Positions 28,500 through 41,514 are shown, counted from the first letter of the stretch. The stretch: 64,000 nucleotides of DNA from Cyclina sinensis (GCA_012932295.1 JAAONU010000013.1:10132821-10196820), one strand, 5' to 3'. The notes: generated by a model from the sequence alone, not told the origin. A program made the numbers and translations.

Positions 28500-31450
28500 A
28501 TGTTGGAGTCAACTCGTGTCTGTATCTTGGTTCTGTTGTATTTGACTGTTTCTAATGAAGCTAAGGAGTGTACCATGTACGATCGAGAATGCGAATTCTA
28601 TTTTGAGGTGGAGCACAAGCTTACGATGATGCATAAAAAGACCCTGGTGTATCCACATAACGGCAATATCTACAGTTATGACGTAACAAATACATCAGAA
28701 GCCGAACCAATGGCAATAGACGACGTGATTACAGCAGACGGATGGGAGGTGCCAAGATTAGTCGCTGTTGTAAATGGTCAGTTTCCAGGCCCTGATATAG
28801 TTGTGTATGAGGGTCAGACTGTTATAGTACGAGTGAAAAACCTCTTACGAAGTCATGGCGTGACAATTCATTGGCATGGTCTACACCAGCCGGAAACACC
28901 TTGGATGGACGGTGTACCGTATGTGACACAGTGCCCAATTCAACCTCATCAAACATTTGAGTATCGGTTCAAGGCGTATCCTAAGGGAACGTTCTGGTGG
29001 CATTCTCATGTTGGAGCTCAGAGATCGATGGGGTTATTCGGTGCTTTCATCATAAAAGACAGACATGAGACAAGAGTAGAAGATCGTATCCTTCAGATTC
29101 AGGACTGGAACCATGATGATGATTCTGATACGGGTCATATGAAAATGCTGTACGGAGTTTATGATGGAAGAGAGAAGTGGGGTGGAGCTCAGTCTTTAGA
29201 TGGAAGTTTCTTTAGTTTGTTCAGAATTCAATCCGGTCTGATAAATGGCAGAGGGAGATACTATGACCCAGAAACAGGGACTCACAACCAGGCACCATTG
29301 ACTGTTTTCCAAGTAAGCGAGGGAAAGACGTACAGGTTCAGGGTCATTAGTACTGGAGCCTTGTATCCTTTTCGTATATCTGTAGACAACCATACGATTT
29401 CTGTCATTGCCTCAGATGGATATGACCTGGAACCTGTCGTTGCCGAATCATTTATCATTAATCCTGGTGAAAGATTTGATTTTGAAATAACGGCTGATCA
29501 GCCGATAGGAAACTACTGGGTACGAGGAGTAACAATTGAAAAAGAGAAGCCACACGTAGCGGAAGCTATCCTAAGATATGTTGGTGCACCTAACGAAGAG
29601 CCATTAACGTCTAGACAAGTCTGCACAACGAGCAAGCCTTGTTTAGTATTAAACTGTCCATTCACATATTATCCGGAACCGAATACGGTGTGTAAAACAT
29701 TTGATGAACTAAAAGCCGCAGCAACAGACGATCCTGCCCCTGAATATCAGGAAGGAAAATTTGAAGAATATTTTTTGAACTTCGCTTTTCCAGGAATCAC
29801 TTCTTACCCTGGGTCAGTGAACGGGAAAACTTTTGATACACCGGATGTTAACCCCCTCACTCAGCCAAAAGAGTGGTATTCACCTTGTACATATCCAGAA
29901 TGTGCAGATGACAGACATTGTAAATGTACACACGCGCTTCAAATTGGTAATGGTGACACAGTGCAAATGGTGTTTATGAATATGGGAATAGGTAAAGGCT
30001 GGTCACATCCGATACATATGCACGGACATTCGTTCTATGTGGTTAAAATGGGATACGGTCAATATGACCCTGTTACTGGACAAATCGGGGCTGACAACCT
30101 TGACGTTGACTGCAGGGGTCACCCTGATCGAGCGAAATCATTCTGTAATGACGCTACGTGGAGCAATAGTACTTGGCGAAATGGTAATGTTCCCGGTTTA
30201 GAACTTGCACGTCCTCCGCGAAAGGATACAATAATTGTTCCGACTGGTGGTTACGTTGTATTAAGAATAAGAGCCAACAATCCCGGTTTATGGAACATGC
30301 ACTGTCATATTGAGCTACATAACTTGGACGGAATGCAGATGCTAATAAACGAATCTTTTAATGAAGTTCCAACACCTCCCCGTGGTTTCCCTGAATGTCA
30401 TTCGTATCCACCAAGTGAGTACAGACTTCAATCCAAAGGTAAGTTTTAAGGTTTTTTTTTTTAAATAGTGATATTTTAAGAAAAGTTCTGTTTTATTTTT
30501 GAGGGTTGCATTAAATTTGGACTCAGATCCCTGTAAAGTTAAATGTAAACAGTATATATGTATCAACTGTATTAATTTAAATTACAACAGAGCTAAAATG
30601 GTCCAAAATCAGAAAAGCTATATGACAATTTAATACATGAGGTTTGCTCTAAGTATAGTAAATACATGTCAAATACAATTTAAACTGCATTATTCAACTC
30701 CGTGTATCGTGACAATGCTTTTTTCATTTGCTTTCATAGAAGAAATTTGTCAACATAGCCTAACATAATATCTTTGTTTTCAAATATCAAACAAAAACTC
30801 CGATATCTATTTCAGACGAAAACGGAGAAGGTAGTTCAACCAACACAGAGCAGACGACAGAGCAGACGACACTGAAACCTAACACCGCTACAGGTTGGTT
30901 ATGAATAAAGAAATGCATGTCTTTACAAAAATTACAAAAACAACCGTGTAATATATAATGACTTAGCAAATTGCCAGTCTTAGCTTTAAATGCTCGTCAA
31001 TGGTTAGAATCTGGGTCCAAATATACAAAGTAAGAACTTAGCGTTCTGTCCGGTAGAATACGAGATTTAAATGAAAAGAAATGCGACGGTGTATGCCAGA
31101 GATGTAGACACAATCTTTTCTTCTTACAGAATATATAATAATTTTATACACAACTCCGCAACATATGTCTTGGAGTTGCTAGACATGTACTGGTGAAGAA
31201 TTAAAAGCAAGAGAGGAATGATGATAACTATGATAACGACAGTATTTTTTTTGTTTTCAATTTCTGTGTAAGGATAACCAAGGAACCGTGTAGAATTTGA
31301 GAACAAGATAACTGAAAAAATAAATGAAAACGATAAGTACAAAATTGATTTGAAATATCAGAGCGTGACAAAAGGCAAACAAGGAATACACCCGATCTAC
31401 CTTTATTCGTTTACTACCAGGTATTACTAACCGTTAAATATCGTCTTTTG

Positions 31451-31500
<50 letters not shown>

Positions 31501-32477
31501 GTCTATGAACTGGGGATAAAACATAAATATCATATTTCAGATGGAGATTCAGACATGAATAACCAGAAGCAAACTATGGATACAGGTATAACTGTCTTTG
31601 CTATTTCAGAATTAATAATAAACAGGCGCTACGTTTGAATGAACTCCATGCCCCGGGGGTCATTGACCTTTGACCCCGTGACCTCTAAGTTGGTCTGGCG
31701 GGTAGAGCTCATCAAGTTGCATGCACCTGTGAATTTTAGAGACTGTAGGTGGAAGGACTTCCCTGTTATAGTCAAGGTTAAAGTTTTGTGACAAACAAAC
31801 AATCAGCCAAACAAACAGACAGACAGACAGACAGATCAGTACCAAACTGTACCCTCTGGGGGCATAAAGGTGTCTGCATAATTGTCTTTTGGGTCGTGAC
31901 TATTAAGAACGTATGTTATAAGAAAGCAAACTATGAGTGAAGGATAGCTAACGTGTAACCGGGGTTATTTTTTTAAACAGCGCCGTATTTTTATATTGAC
32001 GTATTTCTCGTTTAAAAATAAAAAAAAGTCTTGTTACAACATTGCAAATTATACACCGAGAATATAAAAGTGTATGTCAATGAGTTGACGCTTTTAACGT
32101 TTTTTTTCCTTAGTCAATGAAATAAGCCTTAATTTAACGTTATTTACGCAAAATTCAAATAAACACTTAAAATCTTATCTTTACAATGTGTTTCCAGTTT
32201 TGGTTATCCTGACTCACCATTGGTCTAAATCTATGGATCGCCACTAGCTACATCAGAGACTGGTCTAGATCTGTATATACGTGTTTTCGTTTTATTTTCA
32301 GATGTTTTCATGAAGGAGATGCATTACAACGTACTACTTGGCCTGTTGATAGCTGTTGTTTCCATACAGGTCATTCTTGGTATTGGCCTCTGCTGTGCCT
32401 TCAAGTTGAAACATAATTCATCTTCGGCAAAGTATACAATGGGCCAGTCTAATTCTGGCTTTGATGGCAGGCATTGA
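28500..32477 (+). CDS. Membrane-anchored laccase-type multicopper oxidase
   Basis: Coding exons 28500-30438, 30816-30893, 31541-31585 and 32302-32477 (TGA) give 2238 nt, 745 aa; all three introns are phase 1. The frame stays open up to 28431, but a ttctttcag acceptor ends at 28494. The next ATG (28500) starts a good signal peptide (MLESTRVCILVLLYLTVS), so I place the start there, after a non-coding upstream exon I could not locate. Copper motifs are HWHGLH (H124, H126), WWHSH (H168, H170), HPIHMHGH (H503, H506, H508, H510) and HCHIELH (H601, C602, H603, H607). The axial position of the type 1 copper, ten residues after C602, is Met612. Laccases oxidise phenols and diphenols with four-electron reduction of O2. 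The short exons encode a Ser/Thr/Glu-rich stalk. The last exon adds a transmembrane segment (about residues 698-721) and a ~24-residue cytoplasmic tail, placing the oxidase outside the cell. Roles known for invertebrate laccases include cuticle or shell-layer tanning, immunity and digestion; none can be chosen from sequence. Confidence 0.93.
31453..31499. repeat. (AT)n microsatellite in laccase intron
   Basis: About 23 AT units in the intron just before the 45-bp stalk exon (31541-31585). Length changes here lie within 45 bp of the splice acceptor. Confidence 0.95.
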
Positions 32478-32899
32478 GAACCAGTCTTCCATTATTTTTT
32501 TTTATTATTCTGCGGTTGTGAATTACACAGAAGCTACCCCGACATTTTAAGTATCTAAATAGCTTATTTTCTTACTATGGTTACTTTTTTTCCCAATGGG
32601 TCCAATTGTATATATTTGTAGAAAGATTCTTTTTATATTGAAAATGTAGACAGACGTATAATATTTTATAAATTTAGATATATATATTGTCGTTTTATAC
32701 ACAACGTGGCAAATTCGACACAGTGAGAGACACGTCCCTTGTTGATACGTTCAACAGTTATATGTAATGGCTTCTTTAACATTTTTACATATTTTTAATT
32801 TGATGTTTTTTTATTGTTAAAATAATTTTTTACTGAAGGGTTTCTGATATGAGGCTTCATTTATTTGAAATATATGGCTTCAGTTGGTGAAGATATTGT

Positions 32900-33840
32900 G
32901 CGATCCGTCTCAGTTTTATTCCTAACATTTCTACTAACGCTGCCAGCTTGGTTAGATTTAGGTTCCTTGTATCGATGTGTATTTTGCTTATTTTATATGA
33001 AAGAGGAATTGGGTTTGTCAAACATATCCTTAAATCTGATGAAAATTTTGTTATTATAGATTTTCTAGAAAAAAAAACAGGAAAAAGGGTAAACATTGTC
33101 CAATTTTATGGTTTAAAACGGGCACTTAAAAAGGTTATGGAAAGCAGTGCATTTAGATATTACAATAGCACAAACATTGACTCATATCTAAACCTATATT
33201 TACCCCTTACTGTCAAAAAGTAATTACAGGAAATTTGTTTATGAATCATTTATAATTATGTAACACAGATACTTCAACAAGCAAACCAAAATGGCAAGAC
33301 TTATTGAAAAACATTGATATCAACTGGAAGAATGTTTTTACTTTTGTGTTTGTTTGTACGAAAAATTCATATATAATACTGTGGATACAAACTAGAATTG
33401 TACATAGAATTTTACCTTCAAAGTCATCATTGTATAAAAGTAAAATTGTTAGTGATAATTTATGTTCATTTTGTCATGAAACTGAAGAAACTTTAGTCCA
33501 TCATTTTTAGCATTGTTGTAGAATTAAGCGAGTTCTATCTTTTATCGTAAACAAATGTGCTGAAATAGAGAGCACAGTGAACATAGATTGTTTTTCAGTC
33601 ATATAAGGTATTCACAATTATGACTACAAGGTGGATATTGATATTTTTAGAATTTAAGATATACATTTTTCTTTGTGAAAGAAACAAAATAATTTCTACA
33701 GTAAATGGTCTGATAAATAGTTTCAAATTAGCTTGGGAAATAAATCAGTGTACAGAAAGTAAATTAAAAGAATATTGGACACGTGTTAGATCAATTATTT
33801 TGATAAACTTTTTTTCTAAAATTTTTTATTCAGAATAACA
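32900..33840 (+). pseudogene. 3' remnant of a non-LTR retrotransposon
   Basis: The plus strand reads in pieces, with frame breaks between them. 32948-33223 contains EKKTGKRVNIVQFYG. 33304-33510 contains SYIILWIQTRIVHRILPS and then the zinc-binding pattern CSFCHETEETLVHHF, typical of the C-terminal domain after reverse transcriptase in some LINE proteins. 33620-33838 is a Lys-rich end. No reverse-transcriptase core is present, as expected for a 5'-truncated insertion. It lies about 420 bp after the laccase stop codon. The interval 32478-32900 is AT-rich and probably laccase 3' UTR. Confidence 0.7.
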
Positions 33841-34266
33841 GTGTTATATGTATTTAAATGCATCATCTAGCCATAATTCAAATCAAATATACATGTACAT
33901 GCTTTTCAGACTTCACTTACACGTTTTTCCATTATCATTTCTCTTCTTTTTGTAAATATACTGGTATTCAGGTCCTTTTGCTTTATTTTGGTATTTTGAT
34001 ATTCATATCATCCATAAATATACGCTCTTGCAGAAGACATATTTTTGGGAGAGCAGGTTTTTTACATTCTTGGAATAATTAAACCTTGTATCTCTACCTA
34101 TTCATGTGTCTAATGTTAAAATAATAATACAGTATAATACATCTACTGTTTAAATGTAAAGTGATGGTGGCTGTCTTTTTTGTTCTTACATATATTATAT
34201 TAATATAATATTATACATTCATATTTGTAAGGTATTTTTGGGATGCCCTGGACGGACACATACCAT

Positions 34267-34612
34267 CAATAGTAGGATACTACGTCATCGCGCTCCTGTT
34301 TTATGCTCTCTCGCGGATCAACAACCCCTCGCTTGAAAGGTAAAATGGTCTTTTTTAATAAGAAATCTATAGAGTTACAAAAAATCATCTTGTGCACCGA
34401 AGATTGGCTGGTGTGCTTTGTATTTAAGTAAAGAATTTTTATAATGTAAATATCTAGTTTAGGCCTGAAAACGGGTGAAAGTTTTTTTAGCATTCATGCA
34501 GAAAAAAAACTTTCACCCGTTTTCAGGCCCAAACTAGAATTTTACATTATAAAGCGACGGATTGTTGACAAAAAAGGTCCGCGGGAGAGCATAAACAGGT
34601 ATCGTACTATTG
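34267..34612. mobile_element. 346-bp foldback (palindromic) element
   Basis: The ends CAATAGTAGGATAC and GTATCGTACTATTG are inverted copies. Further in, CTGTTTTATGCTCTCTCGCGG pairs with CCGCGGGAGAGCATAAACAG. The core GGCCTGAAAACGGGTGAAAG pairs with CTTTCACCCGTTTTCAGGCC around a short loop near 34500. Confidence 0.82.
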
Positions 34613-34954
34613 TACCACGTTACGAGGAAAATACATGGGGGCCTGGTGGAAAATCCCTTGTATCGGCGCTATTCATCAAGTGTGTACGTGTGTAATTGTG
34701 TTTTAGAGGACTTCGGTCATATCGGCAATAAGTTCTGACGATAATATAAACTCATATACACTGTAGATAGACTGATGCAGATTAAAAGTCTACATATTAT
34801 TTTAAAGGCGCTTTGTTAAAGGTGTGCATTGCCAGTACGTCTGCTTCAGAAACATTTATTCAGATATTAATTCAAAAACAGAAATACTGTCATGTATTCC
34901 TATCTTTAGACAGCCAGACAGGCAATCCGTAACCATTCTTTAACTAGCTTGCGA

Positions 34955-35040
34955 CTCACCAACAAGCCCCTGACAGGACTCGAACCTTCGACCTCCCGCT
35001 CCGTAAGCGGATGCCTTAACCACTAAGTCACGGAGACGGT
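34955..35040 (-). mobile_element. tRNA-like repeat (SINE head or tRNA pseudogene)
   Basis: The minus strand shows GTGACTTAGTGGTTAAGG (A box) and GGTTCGAGTCC (B box) in tRNA-like spacing, but the acceptor stem pairs poorly. It differs from the two SINE families elsewhere in the window. Confidence 0.5.
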
Positions 35041-35449
35041 TTTATAATGAAAATGTGTCAATGTTTATGAGCTGGAGACCGACACAATCTTGTATTAGGA
35101 AGAAATACAAAATCATTGTCAAGGCTAATAATATAGGGAAGTTTGATCAAATTTCAGTTAGTAACAGACATACTTTATCGATATTCTTTAAACTTTTCCT
35201 TGCTAATTTCCCTGGAAAATCTTTGCAAAACCTTTATCTACGTTAGCTACATGAATACATTATTATAAATTTCAGGTGTGTTTAACAGGTCGAATCATAA
35301 AAAATTTATAATGCATCACACAGTAAACTTTTAGGAACTACCTTTGATCAATTCATGTAAAACCACAAATATACTGCTGCAATATAAGCTGTGTCTAATT
35401 GCACTTTCATATGACACTAATCAAAACACTACTTATTTATTGTATGTCA

Positions 35450-35640
35450 AGTAGCACACTGGCTCTGATGAGTTCTGGCTAATTTATAGGTCTCCCTTCG
35501 AAGAAGAAGGGGTATATTAGTATGTAAGTCGGGCGATCGGTAGACCACATCGCTTCCATTCAAAAACTCGTGTACCATTTGACCTACACTATTCTAACCT
35601 CATAGGGCGGTTGCCCTATTGTTTTAGGGGTGTGTAATAA
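35450..35640. repeat. Interspersed repeat, copy related to 51575-51745
   Basis: It shares GGCTCTGATGAGT, TAGACCACATCGCTTCC-like, AACTCGTGTACCATTTGACC and TTGCCCTATT segments, in the same order, with the block at 51575-51745. Directly after it (35655-35697) is an imperfect palindrome, AACGCACTTTGG ... CCAAAGTGCGTT. Confidence 0.65.
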
Positions 35641-35996
35641 TGCACTTTGGCGTCAAACGCACTTTGGAGTCAAATTTTGACCCCAAAGTGCGTTACACAG
35701 GTGCATATGCAATTTTTAACATCAGACAAACGACCGCACTTTTGGGGCATTAAAATTTAATAAAAAAAAAAAGAATTTTAGTGATATTTTAAAGTAATAT
35801 TTTGTAGTTAACGCCAATGGTAAACTAAAAACAAGGAATGAAGTAGGCGAAATGTATTATGTCAGATAACGATAGCAGACGATAGTTTATCTTATTTTGT
35901 TAAATCTAAGGGTTGCAATTTGCATTTTATTATATTTCTTATATTCAATTACCTGTTTCAAAGTATAAAGGACTTAATGTAAGATAATATAAAAAT

Positions 35997-36100
35997 AACA
36001 CATGTCTCTCACTGTAATAGTGCATATTAGCAACGGGAGAACTGAAATAACACCCGAGGCGGAGCCAGAATATGCACTATTACCATGAGAGACATGTGTT
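35997..36100. mobile_element. 104-bp foldback element
   Basis: AACACATGTCTCTCACTG and TAATAGTGCATATT at the left pair with AATATGCACTATTA and CATGAGAGACATGTGTT at the right. The loop holds CCCGAGGCGGAGCC, close to the GAGGCGAAGCC loop of the palindromes at the window's right end. Confidence 0.8.
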
Positions 36101-36399
36101 TTGTTTATTATACCAAACCAACATTTTTATGTAATTTTTCACCGTTGTGCATTTTAACTCCGAGAGCCATTCATCATAGATTTTTATCATACCAAAATGT
36201 ACTTTATGCTCAGCTAATAATTGTTAGTTTGTGTTATCAAGACGTTTGGTCAGCTAGTCTGTATTGCAAGACGCTTTATACAATCAGGTCACATTGTATG
36301 TGTCTGAGGCACGCAGAGCAGAGCGGCCAGGAGAGAGGACAAGAACATTCCGTTTTCTTAAGTCTATATAGATAACTCGCCCCTGGGGAATATTATATT

Positions 36400-38130
36400 A
36401 TATATATATTGAGCTATGCATACCACATATCGAGTTAAGCATACCTAATGTCGAGATATGCATACCTAATGTCCAGATATGCATACCTAATGTCGAGCTA
36501 TGTACACAGAACATAATGACGAGATATGCATACCTAATGTCCAGATATGCATACCTTATGTTGAGCTGTTCATAGCGAATGTCGAGCTCTGCATGCCTAA
36601 TATAGAGCTAAGCATACCTAATGTCGAGATATGCATACCTAATGTAAAGCTAAGCATACCTAATGTCGAGCTATGCATACTTTATGTCGAGCTATGTACA
36701 CCTAATGTCGAGCTATGCACACCTAATGTCGAGCTATGCACACCTAATGTCGAGCTATGCATACCTAATGTCGAGCTAAGGATACCTAATGTAAAGTTAT
36801 GCATACCTAATGTCGAGCTATGCACACCTAATGTCGAGCTATGCACACCTAATGTCGAGCTATGCACACCTAATGTCGAGCTATGCATACCTAATGTCGA
36901 GCTAAGAATACCTAATGTAAAGCTAAGCATACCTAATGTCGAGCTATGCACACCTAATGTCGAGCTATGCATACCTAATGTTAAGCTAAGCATACTTTAT
37001 GTCGACCTATGCATACCTAATGTAAAGCTAAGCATACCTAATGTCGAGTTATGCACACCTAATGTCGAGCTAAGCATACCAAATATCGAGCTATGCACAC
37101 CTAATGTCGAGCTATGCACAACTTATGTCGAGCTAAGCATACCTGAAGTCGAGTTATGCATACCTAATGTCGAGCCATGCACACCTCATGTCGAGCTGAG
37201 CATACCAAATATCGAGCTCTGCACACCTAATGTAGAGCTATGCATACCTAATGTCGAGCTATGCACACCTAATGTCGAGCTATGCACACCTAATGTAAAC
37301 TATGCATACCAAATATCGAGCTATGCACACCTAATGTCGAGCTATGCACAACTTATGTCGAGCTAAGCATACCTGAAGTCGAGTTATGCATACCTAATGT
37401 CGAGCCATGCACACCTCATGTCGAGCTGAGCATACCAAATATCGAGCTCTGCACACCTAATGTAGAGCTATGCATACCTAATGTCGAGCTATGCACACCT
37501 AATGTCGAGCTATGCACACCTAATGTAAACTATGCATACCTAATGTCGAGCTATGCATACTTAATGTCGAGCCATGCACACCTCATGTCGAGCTGAGCAT
37601 ACCAAATATCGAGCTCTGCACACCTAATGTAGAGCTATGCATACCTAATGTCGAGCTATGCACACCTAATGTCGAGCTATGCACACCTAATGTAAACTAT
37701 GCATACCTAATGTCGAGCTATGCATACCTAATGTCGAGCTATGCATACCTAATGTAAAGCTATGCATACCTAATGTCGAGCTATGCATACCTAATGTCGA
37801 GCTATGCACACCTTATGGCTAGCTATGCACACCTAATGTCGAGCTATGCATACCCAATGTAAAGCTATGCATACCTAATGTTGAGCTATGCAAAACTAAT
37901 GTCGAGCTATGCACACCTAATGTCGAGCTATGCATACCTAATGTCGAGTTATGCATACCGAACCTAATGTCGAGCTATGCACACCTAATGTCGAGCTAAT
38001 CATACCGAACCTAATGACGATATATGCATACATAATGTCGAGCTTTGCATGCCAAATTTCGAACTGTACATACCGAATGTCGAGTTATGCATAGCCTACC
38101 TAATGTCAAGCTATGCAAAACTAATGTCGA
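36400..38130. repeat. 21-bp satellite, ~80 copies
   Basis: The unit GAGCTATGCATACCTAATGTC is repeated with variants (CACACCT, AAGCATACC, AATGTAAAGC). A block of 11 units (230 bp) starting at 37081 recurs at 37311, and a further part recurs around 37540-37700, showing higher-order duplication. As 21 is a multiple of 3, frames stay open on both strands: 36500-37366 (+) spells PNVELCT heptads and 36682-36993 (-) spells HSSTLGV heptads. Neither has start, splice or composition support as a gene. Confidence 0.95.
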
Positions 38131-38204
38131 GATGCCACGTTTTATAAAAAAAGAATTAGGTTCCAGTTTCAGTTTTTCAGTTTCACAGGAAAAACGTCTT
38201 TCAC

Positions 38205-40720
38205 ATTTAAGAACGATAAAGGTCAATATGGATTTTTCTTGAAATCTAATCAAATGTAAATAAATACGCTACATAATACAAGTTAAAGTAACTCAGAAAA
38301 GTTGTTATTTTTGCTTATCACATAGTTTTGCCTTAAAGGGGCTGTGCTCCAGATGACAAATAAAGAAAGTTTTCTTGTATTATAAATTTATTGTAATATT
38401 TATGACTAATGCTTAAAAAATAACTTACTGACAAAAAATAAGTCAAATAATTACATTATAAATTGATTTTTTTCCCTTTCAAAGTGCTATACCGTAACGC
38501 GATGGTATAACTATATCGTATAAGATTTAAAGTAAATATCTGTAATATCACATGCGGCGATGGTGGTGACAGTAAAAGCGTTGGAAATATTTTGTTAACA
38601 TGAGGGTCCAGAGTTCAAATCAGACTGGAGCGAAAACATTTTTTTTATTCTATTTTGACTTTTATATTCAGTTTTGAAGTAAAATATTACGTTGTTATAA
38701 TCTCACGGCATCTAAATATATTTATTTATGAAATTTTTTTTTTTTTATGTCAAATCTGGAGATACGTTTACATTTTTTTGCCAGATTTTCTACAATTGTG
38801 CATCAAGAAGAAAGTATATTACCTTGCGCCTCAGTCTTAATAATATCGGCACATCTGTTAATCGAAGTACATATTGAACACAGTGAGTAAATAAATCGAT
38901 AACTGTGTAAATCGAGTGCTGTTTAATTGTAAACCAGCGTAGCTAAAACGATTATGTTATACAATTTTTTGTTGGACAAGTTTTACGTATTTAAAGAGGA
39001 AAAAGTTTTCTGCATTTAAATATGTAAAACCATTTTATGACATCGACGCAAATGAAAGTAATCGCGAGTGACCGTAATATTGCCATTCAGAGATTTATAT
39101 TTCTATCATACCTGGACTAATAACTGAGTAGCGTCCCTTAGATTAATTGCACCATTTGTGCACAGGTAAATAAATAGGTTAGGAAAAGAAGATAATGCGA
39201 TATTTGGAACATAAGGTACGATTTTTTTGCTTCTTTCACGTCTGTATGCACAACTACAGCATGTTTTATAATTTGTCAAAAATTGACCTGTTGCTCTTTT
39301 TATTCTTATGACCTGAAGTTATGTAGGCTACACTAAACTACTAGTAGGCCAGATACAGTGTTTGATGAAGAACATATATATTTTTGTGTTATGTATATAT
39401 GCATACATCAGAGAGTTATTATTATTATTATTATTATCATTTAATGGTTGAAGACAAAATCTTATGTATGAAAAGGTCACAGTTCTAAACAGTTTACAGA
39501 TAATGAAACGAGAGCTAAAGGGTCACATTAAGTCCTTTTATTTGTAAAAATGGTAATATATTCACGAAGCCAAAGTAGGCTTCGCTGTTAAAGGAGAATA
39601 TAGAAGTATGCAAATTATACTTACTTGTCTGATATCTGATCTCTGCTTACTTACTGATGCGTAAAATTGCGATAAAAACAGCTTTGGTGTTTTGAATGGA
39701 TGTCAAAATACTTAATTTGATAACAGTAATTGTGTAGTCATCTAGCGTTTCAGTGACTGCCAGATATACTTTGGACTGCATAAAGGAATGACACACAATA
39801 TAAATTCATACTTACTAGCATCGTCGGATACCCACGGTTGATCACATGTAATCATATGATAAATGTTAATGGATCGGCCATGGGTATCCGACGATGATTC
39901 AAGGTATGAACGACATGATGTCATATAATGTCAAAATATATGCCATATATTGCTACTTCGATTCCATGATATTTTCAAGTCATATATATTTAGCATATTA
40001 ATCCATGTATTGATAATTGGTTTTATATAAGCTCTTTCTTAATTTATACATTTCAAAAAAGAAAAAAAAATAGCAGTGAGTTGGGTCAATACAAAGACTG
40101 TTGCTTTAATATACTGAATTGCGATACTACACATGACAAAAATGGTATCATTCAGTGGCGTTTCCATTACAAACAGATTGAATCTTTATAAAGTTTCCAT
40201 GGTTTCATACATCAACGATTCTGTTAAATATATTGTAATTGTGAATAACCATAATGATCATTGTCTGTTCAATATAAATAAATTTTCAATTAATAAATTT
40301 TAGAGATGAACTGATTTATTACACAAACGGTTGTATTAATAAGAAACAACAACAGATAAGACAGCCATGGCTTTCAGTGAGAGTGTGACATTAAATGTTA
40401 CCTACACTTTTCTATGCATGAATAAAAGTTCGTTATACGGCGCCATATTTTGCAATATCTTAAAAAACAGATCTCTACAGTCAACAGGCGTAAATAAGGG
40501 TGAGTCTTTTTTTTCCGGGTTATAAAATGAACATCGTCTGTCAGCTTTTAAAATTAATTAGAGAAGATAATCAGAATTATTTCATGTGTCTACGAAGCAA
40601 AATGTATGCTAAAAGGGGATCAGATATTAGTAAGTAACACGTTCTCTCGACGTAGTTTACTCGTTTTCTACGAGTATTTGGGTTGTTCCCCTGAAATATT
40701 AAATCGTTCCCTTAGAGTAA
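38205..40720. repeat. Segment A of a diverged direct duplication
   Basis: It matches 53300-54455 in the same orientation at successive anchors: GCCAGATTTTCTACA (38780/53418), AGTAGCGTCCCTTAGATTA (39128/53692), AAGTTATGTAGGCT (39316/53909), an ATT microsatellite (39417/53987), TGGTAATATATTC (~39550/~54095), CGATTCTGTTAAATATATTG (40216/54344), and GTAAGTAAC.CGTTCTCTCGACG (~40630/~54395). Segment A is longer because of insertions, one of ~450 bp around 39720-40190 that includes a palindrome and one of ~360 bp around 40240-40610. Confidence 0.8.
39807..39908. mobile_element. Palindromic element inside duplication segment A
   Basis: CATACTTACTAGCATCGTCGG...ACCCACGG pairs with CCATGGGTATCCGACGATG...GGTATG around a ~40-bp loop. 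It falls in the part of segment A that segment B lacks, so it is likely a later insertion. Confidence 0.7.
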
Positions 40721-40830
40721 GTAACTCGTTCCCTCGACATAGTTAACTCTTCCCACGAGAGTTAGTTAGTCGTTTCCAAGCTGACTCGTTTCCACGAGTT
40801 ACTTTCTCGTATGCACGAATTTCTTCTTAA
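40620..40830. repeat. Array of CTCGT/ACGAG motifs
   Basis: TAACTCGTTCCCTCGAC-like phrases recur about six times in both orientations (CTCGTTTTCTACGAG, TTCCCACGAGAG, TCGTTTCCACGAGTTAC). The left part is shared with segment B at ~54395-54440. Function unknown. Confidence 0.55.
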
Positions 40831-41514
40831 ATAATGTAGTACACTTCACCTTTGTGTCAACGTAAAAATTAATATGTAAATTACAATTTAATCAAGTTAT
40901 TTTCACTCAGAGCGATATACAAATATGCTACTCATTTCTCATGTATACATTAACTAAAACCAAAATTTGAAGTGCAAACAAGGCAATACAGATATGCATT
41001 AGTGTTTGAATGGGAGTCTCGGTTGTAAGTAACTGTTTAGAAGTCCCGTCAAACGACTTAGTAATGTACAACAGCAATTTCATACTAACCAACAAACGTA
41101 CAGTTAAGCTATACATGCATGCTTAAAGGAACAGGAATTTACACTTTGTTCAACATTGCTGTCTTGTCAACATAGCCCTTTTGCTAAATAATTTTTCAGA
41201 ATTATTTCTTTTTCCCCTTTTTCCCTCCAAATATGATGCTTGTATGCATTTATAAACAAAGTTTCTATATGTTTATCATTATCTTAGGCGACTAACTTTA
41301 AGGCAATCATATTTTCTCTCCCATTTTACTTCTAGAAACCATTCTTCAGGCTCATTGGTATATATTCTTTAAGACCATTGAATATCATACTTAGTATATT
41401 ATCATACAGGTAGTGTGTATCAATTGTGAATTTTTGTTTACTTTCAGATTCACATAAGATAAATAGCAACAGAGTTTAATGACAGCTCTGGTATCCTTAT
41501 AAATCCTGGCGAAG

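Noticed and set aside
33304..33510. Small zinc-binding protein gene (CSFC...HH)
   Set aside because: The order of pieces before and after it matches the 3' part of a LINE protein with frameshifts, so it is a retrotransposon remnant.
36500..37366. 288-aa open frame of PNVELC-type heptads as a repetitive protein gene
   Set aside because: It is the direct translation of the 21-bp satellite. The opposite strand is also open, there is no start, splice or compositional evidence, and the array continues past the frame on both sides.
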